This document shows, piece after piece, positions 18,522 through 26,593 of a stretch of DNA of 64,000 nucleotides. The notes beneath the pieces were generated by a model, which did no database searches, was not told where the DNA came from, and worked only from the letters and a program-made list of their open reading frames with translations. Position 1 is the stretch's first letter. The number at the start of each line of letters is the position of its first letter. Source of the DNA: Brevibacillus thermoruber 423. Lineage in GTDB: Bacteria; Bacillota; Bacilli; Brevibacillales; Brevibacillaceae. The translations under genes were made by a program, and so were the position numbers. The stretch spans positions 312,501 to 376,500 of the forward strand of contig NZ_ATNE01000001.1 of the NCBI RefSeq assembly GCF_000454065.1. Direction: 5' to 3'.

Positions 18522-19406
18522 ATGTCGGACGAACACCTGCCGTTGGTTTCCGTCATTTTTCCGGCCAAAAATGAAGGAAACAACGTGCGCACCACGCTTG
18601 AATCGCTTCGCGCCGCGAAATCGCGCTATCCGTATGAGATCATCGTGGTGGATGACGGTTCAACGGACAACTGCTGCGCCTTTTTGCAAACAGAAGAAGA
18701 GAATGGCCGGGTCAAGCTGATCACCACGCCCGGAATCGGCGCGGCAGCAGCGAGAAATCTGGGAGCGGAACACGCCAAAGGCACCTATCTGATTTTCTGT
18801 GACGCCCATCTCACGTTTCCTCATTACTGGATCGACGGTCTCGTCGATCTGATCAAGTCCGGGCGCACCGACGCCGTATCTCCCGCCATCGCATCGATGC
18901 ACGAGCCCCACAAGATCGGCTACGGCCAGACGCTGGACCAACGATTGGGCGTAGTCTGGACCCGCCACGTGAACCGTCCGGAACCGTCCGCCATCCTCCC
19001 CGGCGGCTGTCTGGCCGTGCCGCAAAAAGTCTTTCTGGACATCGGCGGCTTTGACAGAGGGTTTCGCGTATGGGGCTTTGAAGACATCGAAATTTCCATA
19101 AAATTATGGCTGTTTGGCTACCGCTGCCATGTGCAGCCCTCCGTCAAGATCCTCCATCTGTTCCGGAAAGCCCATCCCTATAAAGTGGAGTTTGACCATG
19201 TGTACTACAACATGCTGCGGATGGCGTACAGCCACTTTAGCGAACCGCGGATCGCGGCCTGCAAGAAACTGATCATCCACGCCGATCCCGACCGGATCGA
19301 GCGCGAGGTGCTGCAAGGCGGGGCCGCGGCCCAGCGCCTGCGGTATTTCGCGCGACGCAAATACGACGACGACTGGTTCATGCGCCAGTTCGCCATTCCT
19401 TTCTAA
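18522..19406 (+). CDS. Glycosyltransferase family 2, polypeptide GalNAc-transferase-like
   Basis: 294 residues. The GT-A fold shows VSVIFPAKNEGNNVRTTL, EIIVVDDGSTDN, AAAARNLGAEHAKG and the catalytic IFCDAHLTFP (DAH in place of DXD). A later GGFDRGFRVWGFEDIEISIKLW segment is typical of GT27-like GalNAc transferases. It is one domain and lacks the C-terminal module of the other three GT2 enzymes. ATG 18522 follows AAAGGAG by 7 bases. It lies just upstream of a putative spore-surface protein with a Thr/Pro repeat, so O-glycosylation of that protein is an attractive but untested idea. Confidence 0.87.
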   Translation: MSDEHLPLVSVIFPAKNEGNNVRTTLESLRAAKSRYPYEIIVVDDGSTDNCCAFLQTEEENGRVKLITTPGIGAAAARNLGAEHAKGTYLIFCDAHLTFPHYWIDGLVDLIKSGRTDAVSPAIASMHEPHKIGYGQTLDQRLGVVWTRHVNRPEPSAILPGGCLAVPQKVFLDIGGFDRGFRVWGFEDIEISIKLWLFGYRCHVQPSVKILHLFRKAHPYKVEFDHVYYNMLRMAYSHFSEPRIAACKKLIIHADPDRIEREVLQGGAAAQRLRYFARRKYDDDWFMRQFAIPF

Positions 19407-19510
19407 GGCAGCAGCCAAAAAATGGGCATTCGTTGACAAGCAAATCTCCCGCCGCCTCCATAGTATGTAATGCAAAATCAAATACCCTATAGAAAGGAAG
19501 GGTTGTACTG

Positions 19511-20815
19511 GTGCATAAAGTGAAGCCCATCAAGGGTTACCAGCTTCCGACACCTACACCGACGCCAACAGCACCCCCGCCGATTCCCAACAATCTGCAG
19601 GAAGAGTGCATTCGCGTCCAAAAGGTGTACGACTGGGTTGTATTCGCCAACAGGGACCGCAACAAGGTTCCCATTCCCGACGACTGCCGGCCGTTGGTAG
19701 ACGCAGCCATCCGGGCGGGGCAGGATATTACCATCCAGTGCGTGGAACCGATCGTTCCGCCGCCGTTCCCGCTGATCCCGAAACCGCAGCCCACCATTTC
19801 ACCCGAATTTTCCTGCCGTGTCATCGGCATTCGCCGTGAGACGATCACGGTTGGCGGGGCTGTCGTCCGCGTAGGCGTTGTCCGGTTCCTGTTCGGCGCT
19901 ACCGTGTTGCTCCGCATTTTTGCCGACGGTACGTTCCTGTGCGAATTCCCGGCTACCATCCAGTTTGATGACGAAGTGGTGCTCTGCCTGCCGGAGCCTC
20001 TGGACGAAAGCAATATTCTCTGCCGGATCACCGCGATCGAGTGCATGCCCATCGGCAGCGTGCTCCTCGGCGGCATGGTAGAACTGGAGATCACGATCTG
20101 CAAGGAAATCCAGGTGGAAGCGGAAGTGAAGCTGGAGGTTCTGGCGAAGTTTTGCGCACCGCGTCCGAACGACATTCCGGTACCGACTCCGTCGCCCGGC
20201 CCCGGTTTCCGCTGCCCGCCGATCGTCTTCCCGCCGCAGTGCCCGACGATCTTCCCGCGCGCGAACTGCGACTGCCAGGCTACGGCCAATACGCTCATCA
20301 CCGGCGTAGCGGTAAGCCTCGGCCTGCCGCCGCTGGCACCGGTGGAAGTCGGCACCGTGCAGCTGATCGCCGACATCTGCCCGAGCTGCAACCCGTCGGC
20401 CAGCACGTTCACCTTCAACTTCTTCGACACGCCTGGCCCGACACCGCTGCCTGACGTCTTCCCCGGCGACCAAAGCTTCAGCCTCACGCCGACGACGATC
20501 AGTTCGCCGACGTGCATCACGGTTCTGCCGGACCTCGGTCTGGGAATTGTCCTGCCGACCATTGCCCTCGGTCTGACCGTTACCGGTACCGGCGTAAGAA
20601 CGTTCACAGCTACAGGCACGCAGGAAACGGTGAACTACACGCTCGTCCTGGCCGAGACCGGTCTGGGTCTGCCGGATGTCGTGCTGCTGGTTCTGACCAA
20701 CGGCGCCGGTGTTCCCGTCTTCTCCGCCGCACTTACGGTTGTCCCCGACGAACAGCTGTTGGTCCAAGACTGCGTGACGTTCCCGGATGTGATCCCGACG
20801 CCGTCCATTCCGTAA
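19511..20815 (+). CDS. Putative spore-surface protein, Pro/Cys/Val-rich
   Basis: 434 residues without signal peptide or recognisable enzyme motif. It begins with a basic segment and LPTPTPTPTAPPPIP, followed by EECIRVQKVYDWVV, an N-terminal motif I associate with spore-surface proteins of Bacillales. Residues about 85-215 form a beta-rich cysteine-containing block (FSCRVIGIRRETITVGG, LCRITAIECMPIGSV). A second block after PSPGPGFRCPP ends in GLPDVVLLVLTNGAGVPVF. Cysteine is frequent for a Bacillus protein, as in cross-linked coat proteins. The start is GTG 19511 with GGAAGGG about 8 bases upstream. It lies between a GalNAc-transferase-like gene and the coiled-coil gene and ends in a strong terminator, so it is one transcription unit. 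Spore localisation is inferred. Confidence 0.7.
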   Translation: MHKVKPIKGYQLPTPTPTPTAPPPIPNNLQEECIRVQKVYDWVVFANRDRNKVPIPDDCRPLVDAAIRAGQDITIQCVEPIVPPPFPLIPKPQPTISPEFSCRVIGIRRETITVGGAVVRVGVVRFLFGATVLLRIFADGTFLCEFPATIQFDDEVVLCLPEPLDESNILCRITAIECMPIGSVLLGGMVELEITICKEIQVEAEVKLEVLAKFCAPRPNDIPVPTPSPGPGFRCPPIVFPPQCPTIFPRANCDCQATANTLITGVAVSLGLPPLAPVEVGTVQLIADICPSCNPSASTFTFNFFDTPGPTPLPDVFPGDQSFSLTPTTISSPTCITVLPDLGLGIVLPTIALGLTVTGTGVRTFTATGTQETVNYTLVLAETGLGLPDVVLLVLTNGAGVPVFSAALTVVPDEQLLVQDCVTFPDVIPTPSIP

Positions 20816-20834
20816 TTCGCCAGATTCTTATACA

Positions 20835-20871
20835 AAACGGGAGAAGAGTTGATCTTCTCCCGTTCTTTTTT
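20835..20871 (+). terminator. Terminator after the Pro/Cys/Val-rich protein gene
   Basis: An 11-base perfect stem (ACGGGAGAAGA with TCTTCTCCCGT), five-base loop, then a T-rich tract. Confidence 0.92.
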
Positions 20872-21005
20872 GGATCAATCAAAAGGCAGGCGTCATTCAC
20901 CCCAATCCGGCTGCCGGAGAGCCTATCTCTTCCCTTCTTTTTCACACTTCCCGCTCCCCTACATATGTCTATAGGGGAACACACACTGCAAAGGAGGAAC
21001 GTACG

Positions 21006-22988
21006 GTGTTGAAAAAAAAGACCTCCAGCAAAGCAAAGCCGGAGAAGGAAAAGCTTCTCCTGCTGAAGCGGCAAGCGCAGTTTTTCGAAGCGAAAGCGAA
21101 CCAGTACTACGAGGAACTCCAGCATGCCAGCGAAAAACTGAAGGAGCAGCGGGACCGGGAAGAATGGCAGAACCATCACCTGGAACAGTTGAAACGATCA
21201 CTGACAGATCAACAGCGCAGGGCTGACGAATTGAACCGCGTTGTGGCCCAACTGAACGACCGGGTGCACGAGCTTGAACAACACGAGGCAAATCAGCTTG
21301 CCCTGCTTGAACAACGAGACCAAACCATCTCCTATTACAAGGAAAAGGAAGCCCAATGGCAGAAAACCATGGAAGAATGGAAAGAAAAAGCAAGGGAAGC
21401 CCAGGAGTCGCTGCTTGATGAGGACGCTGCGCAGCTTCTGAAGCAAAAAGACGACATCATCGCCCGCTATCAGGCCCAAGAGGCGGAGTGGAGCGAAAAA
21501 TGGGAAAAGCTGAACCAGCAGGTCAAGGCGTATCAACAAAAAGCAGCCGACTATGCCCAGCTTCTCCAGCAGCAGGAAGAAACCATCGCCCGCTATCAAA
21601 CCAGAGAAGCCGAATGGAATGAGACGCTCCTGCAGGTGAACGAGCAATTGGAATCCCATCGGAATTCAGACGAACTCTCCGAAGCCCTATCCCAACAGCT
21701 TGAGGCCTACAAGCAGAAAGAAGCAGAATGGCATGCCGCGCTTGAGGAACTGCGGCAGCAGCTTGAATCCTGCCGGCAAAACGAAGAAGCGCTGACGCAC
21801 TTGCTTCACCAGCGTGACGAAGCCATCGCCCGCTATCAAACCCAAGAGGCGGAATGGAGCGAAACCCTGGAAACGATGAACCAGCAGATGAAGGCGTATC
21901 AACAACAAGAAGCCGAGCAGACACAGCTTCTCAGGCAGCAGGAAGAGACCATCGCCAGCTATCAAGCCAGAGAAGCCGAATGGAATGAGACGCTCCTGCA
22001 GGTGAACCAGCAATTGGAATCCCATCGGAATTCAGACGAACTCTCCGAGGCCCTATCCCAACAGCTTGAGGCCTACAGGCTGAAAGAAGCAGAATGGCAT
22101 GCCGTGCTTGAAGAACTGCGGCAGCAGCTTGAATCCTGCCGGCAAAACGAGGAAGCGCTGACGCACTTGCTTCACCAGCGCGACGAAGCCATCGCTCGCT
22201 ATCAAACCCAAGAGGCGGAATGGAGCGACACCCTGGAAAAGCTGAACCAGCAGGTGAAGGCGTATCAACAAAAAGAAGCCGAGCAGACACAGCTTCTCAG
22301 GCAGCAGGAAGAGACCATCGCCAGCCATCAAGCCCGAGAAGCCGAATGGAATGAGACGCTCCTGCAGGTGAACCAGCAATTGGAAGCTTCCCGGAGTGCA
22401 AACGAACTCTCCGAAGCCCTATCCCAACAGCTTGAGGCCTACAAGCAAAAAGAAGCAGAATGGCATGCCGTGCTTGAAGAACTGCGGCAGCAGCTTGAAT
22501 CTTCCCGGCGAAACGAGGAAGCGCTGACGCACTTGCTTCACCAGCGCGACGAAATCATCGCCCGCCATCAGGCCGATGAATCAGAATGGCAGCAGCAGAT
22601 CGATGAATTGCAGCAAAAATTGATACACGTATCGAATCAATTGGAGCGGGATGAAAAATACCAGCAGCAGCTCATGGAGAAGGAAGAAGCCATCTCCCGC
22701 TTGCAGGCGCAGGAAGCGGAATGGCAGCAGGAACTCCGGGAGTTGAAGCAGACCGTCAAAGAATTGCAGGAAAAAGAAGAAAAATACCGGCAGGCCATCC
22801 ACGATTACCAGTCACGCGAATCGCGAAGCAAAAAGGGGATGGAATCCCCCGCCAATACCCAGCAACAACAGCGGGCCGCAAGCGGCATGCCGGTGTTGAG
22901 ACTGCCGTCCAGCAGCGTCCACGCCTCTTTTCTCAAACCGCACAACACGCCCGGATTCACCGCCTTTAATCCCTTTAAAAACGCGTAA
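21006..22988 (+). CDS. Long coiled-coil protein with 122-residue repeats
   Basis: 660 residues. After a Lys-rich N-terminus nearly the whole protein (about residues 20-605) is predicted coiled coil, rich in Glu, Gln and Leu with no helix breakers. Three consecutive 122-residue repeats each consist of three sub-units of about 40 residues, each with an EAEW core followed by a leucine heptad run (for example REAEWNETLLQVN). The C-terminal 55 residues are different: Gln-rich, then SGMPVLRLPSSS and NTPGFTAFNPFKNA, a likely anchoring or assembly tail. GTG 21006 follows AAGGAGG by 8 bases. A structural role in the spore coat is inferred from position; an alternative is a cell-division or polar scaffold. 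Confidence 0.85.
   Translation: MLKKKTSSKAKPEKEKLLLLKRQAQFFEAKANQYYEELQHASEKLKEQRDREEWQNHHLEQLKRSLTDQQRRADELNRVVAQLNDRVHELEQHEANQLALLEQRDQTISYYKEKEAQWQKTMEEWKEKAREAQESLLDEDAAQLLKQKDDIIARYQAQEAEWSEKWEKLNQQVKAYQQKAADYAQLLQQQEETIARYQTREAEWNETLLQVNEQLESHRNSDELSEALSQQLEAYKQKEAEWHAALEELRQQLESCRQNEEALTHLLHQRDEAIARYQTQEAEWSETLETMNQQMKAYQQQEAEQTQLLRQQEETIASYQAREAEWNETLLQVNQQLESHRNSDELSEALSQQLEAYRLKEAEWHAVLEELRQQLESCRQNEEALTHLLHQRDEAIARYQTQEAEWSDTLEKLNQQVKAYQQKEAEQTQLLRQQEETIASHQAREAEWNETLLQVNQQLEASRSANELSEALSQQLEAYKQKEAEWHAVLEELRQQLESSRRNEEALTHLLHQRDEIIARHQADESEWQQQIDELQQKLIHVSNQLERDEKYQQQLMEKEEAISRLQAQEAEWQQELRELKQTVKELQEKEEKYRQAIHDYQSRESRSKKGMESPANTQQQQRAASGMPVLRLPSSSVHASFLKPHNTPGFTAFNPFKNA
21456..22553 (+). 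repeat. Three tandem 366-bp in-frame repeats
   Basis: Repeat units begin at 21456, 21822 and 22188, with a partial fourth from 22554. The spacing is exactly 366 bp (122 codons) each time and long stretches are identical at the DNA level. The identity suggests recent duplication or gene conversion and makes repeat-number change likely. Confidence 0.9.
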
Positions 22989-23074
22989 CCACGCTGCCAG
23001 ACCGCCCGTCTTCCCCTCGCGACTGCACCCCGATGTGCAACCGCCGTTCCCTCCATTTCCGACGACGAATAAAA

Positions 23075-23083
23075 CATAGTATA
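23075..23083 (+). promoter_or_regulatory. Sigma-K-like -10 box for the 64-residue protein
   Basis: CATAGTATA fits CATAnnnTA exactly and lies 25 bases before the ATG. It is flanked by CGACG and CGTCG arms that could also form a small operator. No clear AC -35 at the right distance. Confidence 0.4.
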
Positions 23084-23108
23084 CGTCGAAAGAAAGGAAG
23101 GGATTTCC

Positions 23109-23303
23109 ATGACACCGGATCAGATCCGCGCACTCTACAGACAACGGCAAACGAGGCCGGTTCAAACGCACCCCCATCTACCCAGCTACGGTCAGCCGCA
23201 CGTTTCCCATCCAGGACATCCCGGGTGGAGCAAATCGCACATCGTCAAATCATTGCCGCAGGGAAAATCAGGCGGATGCTGCGGGAGGCGTTTCAAGCCG
23301 TAA
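23109..23303 (+). CDS. Small hypothetical protein, 64 residues
   Basis: Basic, rich in His, Pro, Gln and Arg (YRQRQTR, then HPHLPSYGQPHVSHPGHPGW), ending in SGGCCGRRFKP. No membrane segment or signal. AAGGAAGGG precedes the ATG by about 6 bases and a CATA box lies upstream, so both transcription and translation signals are present. I recognise no family. The composition (His/Pro/Tyr/Gly, terminal Cys pair) is reminiscent of small spore coat proteins. It ends 22 bases before the JAMM peptidase gene. Confidence 0.5.
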   Translation: MTPDQIRALYRQRQTRPVQTHPHLPSYGQPHVSHPGHPGWSKSHIVKSLPQGKSGGCCGRRFKP

Positions 23304-23325
23304 TCCTGCAGAGATCGTACTGCCG

Positions 23326-23712
23326 ATGGCCGGACATGTGTGGCGCGAGATGGTCGTCCACTGCGCAGCCGAACAGCCCTATGAAGCATGTGGACTGCTG
23401 TCGGGGAGATGCGGACGGGCGGAAACCATCTGGAAGATGGAGAACGCCGATAAAAGCCCCTTTTCGTTTTCCATGAGGGAGGAACAGATTCGCAAGGTCT
23501 TTGGTCAAATGGAACAGAGAGGGGAACGCTTAGTTGCCATCTACCACTCTCATCCGGCCGCTCCCGCTTATCCATCGCCGCATGATATCGAGCACGCCTG
23601 TTATCCCGAGACTGCCTATCTGGTCCTGTCCCTTGCCGGACAACAGCCGGTTCTGGGCTGTTTTCGCATCCATGGCAGACAAGTGACGCCGCTCAGGTGC
23701 ATCCTCTATTGA
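23326..23712 (+). CDS. JAMM/MPN+ family metallopeptidase (Mov34/PAD-1, M67)
   Basis: 128 residues. The full JAMM zinc site is visible: Glu20 in EQPYEACGLL, then HSHP with His74 and His76, Ser84 and Asp87 (spacing H-x-H-x7-S-x2-D). Such proteins are isopeptidases or peptidases that release C-terminal peptides from ubiquitin-like or sulfur-carrier proteins. No ThiS/MoaD-like partner is next to it, so the substrate is open. ATG 23326 is the only start in the frame; its ribosome site is poor, suggesting coupling to the upstream small gene. Followed by a bidirectional terminator. Confidence 0.88.
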   Translation: MAGHVWREMVVHCAAEQPYEACGLLSGRCGRAETIWKMENADKSPFSFSMREEQIRKVFGQMEQRGERLVAIYHSHPAAPAYPSPHDIEHACYPETAYLVLSLAGQQPVLGCFRIHGRQVTPLRCILY

Positions 23713-23785
23713 GTGACGTTGGTCCTGATCGACCGGGCATGTCCCATCTCTTCACAGTCGCGAATCGGTACATGGAAAGAGAAAG

Positions 23786-23813
23786 AAGCGGGAGCGCTGA
23801 CTCCCGCTTTTTT
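23786..23813 (+). terminator. Terminator between the JAMM gene and the fix operon
   Basis: AGCGGGAG pairs with CTCCCGCT across a 6-base loop, followed by T5. A TTCTTT tract on the other side could serve the minus strand. Confidence 0.88.
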
Positions 23814-23817
23814 GTCG

Positions 23818-23973
23818 TTACGAAAACGGTTCTGCTTTCGTGAGCACGTCCGCTTTTTCCCAACTGACGAAGGTGTCCTCCCAGATCACCTGGTACCATT
23901 CCCCGTTCACCGCGATGACGATCCCTCTGGCCCCGTCGCGGGCGTAGACAACGCGTTCCCCCGGCTTAAACAT
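23818..23973 (-). CDS. Small hypothetical protein, 51 residues, SH3-like
   Basis: It starts MFKPGERVVYARDGARG and ends in WEKADVLTKAEPFS. The pattern of five short strands (GERVVYA, GIVIAV, EWYQVIW, DTFVSW, ADVLTK) suggests a small SH3/KOW-like barrel of the kind found in several short Bacillales proteins. ATG 23973 with GGTGGAG directly upstream is the most likely start; the frame is open further upstream but overlaps fixX and is not plausible there. It follows fixX by 13 bases and could be cotranscribed. No function is known to me. Confidence 0.55.
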   Translation of the reverse strand: MFKPGERVVYARDGARGIVIAVNGEWYQVIWEDTFVSWEKADVLTKAEPFS

Positions 23974-23986
23974 GCTCCACCGTCCA

Positions 23987-24283
23987 TTACCCCAGTCTGA
24001 AAATAATACCGTGACCGCCCTTCGGGTATTCCCATCTGATGTTTTCGTACGGACAGCCGATCCGGCAGCTTCCGCACTCGTGACATCCCTCGTATCCCAC
24101 ATGCATGCGCACCTCTTCCCACTTGTACACTTCGGCCGGGCAAAAAATCGTGCACAGCTTGTCGGGACACTTGGTGGCACAGACGTCCGCATCCAGCACG
24201 TGCAGGTGCGACTTGGTGTCCGCCTTGAAGCGGACGAGGTACTGCTTTTCCTCGATCGATTGGCCTTTGGGCAGCTCTTTCAT
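23987..24283 (-). CDS. fixX: Ferredoxin-like protein FixX
   Basis: 98 residues with two cysteine clusters. The second is a classic CxxCxxCxxxCP (CHECGSCRIGCP, about residues 69-80); the first is CATKCPDKLCTIFCP. FixX-type ferredoxins pass electrons between FixAB and FixC and the quinone pool. Start ATG 24283 overlaps the fixC stop by one base (TGATG). Last gene of fixABCX. Confidence 0.9.
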   Translation of the reverse strand: MKELPKGQSIEEKQYLVRFKADTKSHLHVLDADVCATKCPDKLCTIFCPAEVYKWEEVRMHVGYEGCHECGSCRIGCPYENIRWEYPKGGHGIIFRLG

Positions 24284-25578
24284 CACTTCATCACCCTCCA
24301 TGCCTGCATCAGATCGCGGGCCATCTTCCATTTCTCCCTGGCCGTGCCCAGGTCGCGCCAGATTTTCTTCTGCTTCTCCCACTTGGAACTGCCGTCCACG
24401 GTAAACATCTGGCTGGCCGCCCGGTTCATCATGGAGATGTACCTTTCGAAATACTGCGGAGAGCGTTCGAAGTGATGCGTGGCGTCCTGGTACTTTTTCA
24501 GGTCCTGGCCGACGAAGCTGTCCAACAGCTTTTTGCGGTACGTATCCAGCGTCTTCTCCGAATAGTCTCCCGCCTCTTTCGCCTCCAGGATCGCTTCCGC
24601 CGCCAGCACACCCGAGGTCATCGCCATGTTGGAGCCCTCGCGGTGGATCGCATTGACCAGTTGGGCCGCGTCTCCCACCACCAGCACGCCGTTTCCGACG
24701 ATCTTGGGCATGGAGCGGTAGCCGCCCTCCGGGATGAGATGGGCCAGGTACTCCTGCTGCTCGCTGCCCTGGATGTAGGGGCGGATCATTGGGTGGTTTT
24801 TGACGTAGTCCAAGAGCGCGTGGGGCTTGAGCTTATGCTTGATCAGCCCGGACAGCATCGCTCCCACGCCGATGTTGAGGCTGTCCTTGTTGGTGTACAG
24901 CCAGGCGGTGCCGAGAATGCCTTTGGTCGAGTCGCCGAAGATTTCGATGGTACAGCCCTGATCCCCTTCCAGGTTAAAGCGGTCCTCGATGATCCTGCGG
25001 TCCAGCTTGAGCACTTCCATGACGGCGAGGGCCACTTCGTCGGGCCGGAACTCCTTGTGGAAGCCGAGCGACTTGGCCAACAGCGAATTCACGCCGTCGG
25101 CCAGCACCACCACGTCGGCGAACACCTCCCCGTCCGGCCGGTCGGTGCGGACCCCCACCACCTTGCCGTTTTCCACGATGCACTCCAGCACGACCGTCTC
25201 GTTTACCAGCAGGGCCCCCTGCTGCACCGCCTTGTCGGCAAACCACTGGTCAAACTTGGCGCGCAGCACGGTAAAGTTGTTGTACGGCTCCTCGGCCCAC
25301 TCCAGCCCCTTGTAGCTGAACGTCAGCGCCGATTGTTCGTCCAGCATCATGAACCGCTGCTCCACGATCGGCCGCTCCACCGGCGCTTCCTTGTAAAAGC
25401 CGGGGATGATGTCCTCCATCATTTTGCGGTAGAGCACCCCGCCCATGACGTTCTTGGAGCCGGGATATTCGCCCCGCTCCAGGAGCAGGACGCTGACGCC
25501 GGCCTTCGCCAGCGTGTAGGCGCACGCCGTGCCCGCCGGTCCGGCTCCGACCACGATTGCGTCAAACTTTTCCGCCAT
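24283..25578 (-). CDS. fixC: Electron-transfer flavoprotein-quinone oxidoreductase FixC
   Basis: 431 residues. The FAD Rossmann motif IVVGAGPAGTACAY is at the N-terminus, GDAAQLVNAIHREGSNMAM near residue 300 is the second FAD-contacting segment of the ETF-QO/FixC family, and the iron-sulfur part is supplied separately by FixX. The enzyme oxidises ETF (FixAB) and reduces quinone at the membrane. ATG 25578 has AAGGAGG in good position. Its 5' end overlaps fixB by 17 bases, so fixB and fixC are translationally linked. Confidence 0.93.
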   Translation of the reverse strand: MAEKFDAIVVGAGPAGTACAYTLAKAGVSVLLLERGEYPGSKNVMGGVLYRKMMEDIIPGFYKEAPVERPIVEQRFMMLDEQSALTFSYKGLEWAEEPYNNFTVLRAKFDQWFADKAVQQGALLVNETVVLECIVENGKVVGVRTDRPDGEVFADVVVLADGVNSLLAKSLGFHKEFRPDEVALAVMEVLKLDRRIIEDRFNLEGDQGCTIEIFGDSTKGILGTAWLYTNKDSLNIGVGAMLSGLIKHKLKPHALLDYVKNHPMIRPYIQGSEQQEYLAHLIPEGGYRSMPKIVGNGVLVVGDAAQLVNAIHREGSNMAMTSGVLAAEAILEAKEAGDYSEKTLDTYRKKLLDSFVGQDLKKYQDATHHFERSPQYFERYISMMNRAASQMFTVDGSSKWEKQKKIWRDLGTAREKWKMARDLMQAWRVMK

Positions 25579-26593
25579 ACTGCACCTCCTTGTCCGATTC
25601 CTCCTGAAGCGCCTCGATCAAGAGCGGGACGATTTCAAACGCGTCGCCGACGAGGCCGTAGTGGCACGCCTGAAAGATCGGCGCGTCCGGGTCCTTGTTG
25701 ATTGCGATGATCAGCCCGGAGTTCTGCATCCCGACCAGGTGCTGGATCGCGCCGGAAATGCCGATGGCAAAGTAGAGTTTCGGCGTCACCGTCACCCCGG
25801 TCTGCCCCACCTGATGCTGGTGGTCGATCCATCCCGCCTCGACGGCGTCCCGGCTGGCCCCGACCGTCGCACCGATCGCCTCGGCGAAGCGGTGGATCAG
25901 TTGAAAGCCCTCCTTGCTGCCCATCCCCTTGCCCCCGGCGACGATGATGTCCGCCTCGTCCAGCCGCACTTTTTTGCTGGTTTCGCGGACGATTTTCAGC
26001 ACTTTGGTGCGGATGTCTTCCTCCCGCAGGTGAATCCGCTCCTCCACGATCTGGCCGGAGCGGTTGGGATCGGGCGGCAGCGCTTTCATTACCTTGGGCC
26101 GGACGGTGGCCATCTGCGGCCGGTGCTTTTTGCACAGGATGGTCGCCATGATGTTGCCGCCGAACGCCGGACGGCTGGCTTCCAGCAGACCCGTCTCCTG
26201 ATCCACGTCAAGCAGGGTGGTATCGGCGGTCAGCCCCGTCTCCAGATCGGTCGCCACGGCGCTGGCCAAATCCTTGCCGGTCGACGTGGCCCCGTAGAGC
26301 AGGATTTCCGGCTTGTGCTTCTGCACGCATGCGATCACGGCACGCATGTAGGACTCGGTCCGGTAGTCGCGAAAGATCGGGTCGTCGTAGAGATAGACGA
26401 CGTCCGCCCCGTACTGGAAGGCGTCCGCCGCCAGTTCGCGCACCTGGTCGCCGATCAGCACGCCGGAAAGGGGCACGCCCCGCTTGTCGGCCAGCTTCCG
26501 CCCCGCGCCCAAAAGCTCCAGCGACACCGGTGCGATCCGGCCGTCCTGCTGTTCCAAAAACACCCAGACGCCGCGGTATTCCGCCAGGTTCAT
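25562..26593 (-). CDS. fixB: Electron transfer flavoprotein alpha subunit FixB
   Basis: 343 residues. The C-terminal FAD domain contains ADIIVAGGKGMGSKEGF and VGASRDAVEAGWIDHQHQVGQTG, followed by LYFAIGISGAIQHLVGM and INKDPDAPIF; together these are diagnostic of ETF alpha/FixB. Start ATG 26593 overlaps the fixA stop (ATGA). A longer open frame that reaches far into fixA is an out-of-frame artefact. With FixA it forms the ETF that can bifurcate electrons from NADH to quinone and ferredoxin in characterised Fix systems; which use applies here is unknown. Confidence 0.94.
   Translation of the reverse strand: MNLAEYRGVWVFLEQQDGRIAPVSLELLGAGRKLADKRGVPLSGVLIGDQVRELAADAFQYGADVVYLYDDPIFRDYRTESYMRAVIACVQKHKPEILLYGATSTGKDLASAVATDLETGLTADTTLLDVDQETGLLEASRPAFGGNIMATILCKKHRPQMATVRPKVMKALPPDPNRSGQIVEERIHLREEDIRTKVLKIVRETSKKVRLDEADIIVAGGKGMGSKEGFQLIHRFAEAIGATVGASRDAVEAGWIDHQHQVGQTGVTVTPKLYFAIGISGAIQHLVGMQNSGLIIAINKDPDAPIFQACHYGLVGDAFEIVPLLIEALQEESDKEVQYGGKV

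Noticed and set aside
21456-22553. CRISPR-like array
   Set aside because: Repeats are 366 bp, contiguous and in frame in a coding sequence; no short repeat/spacer pattern.
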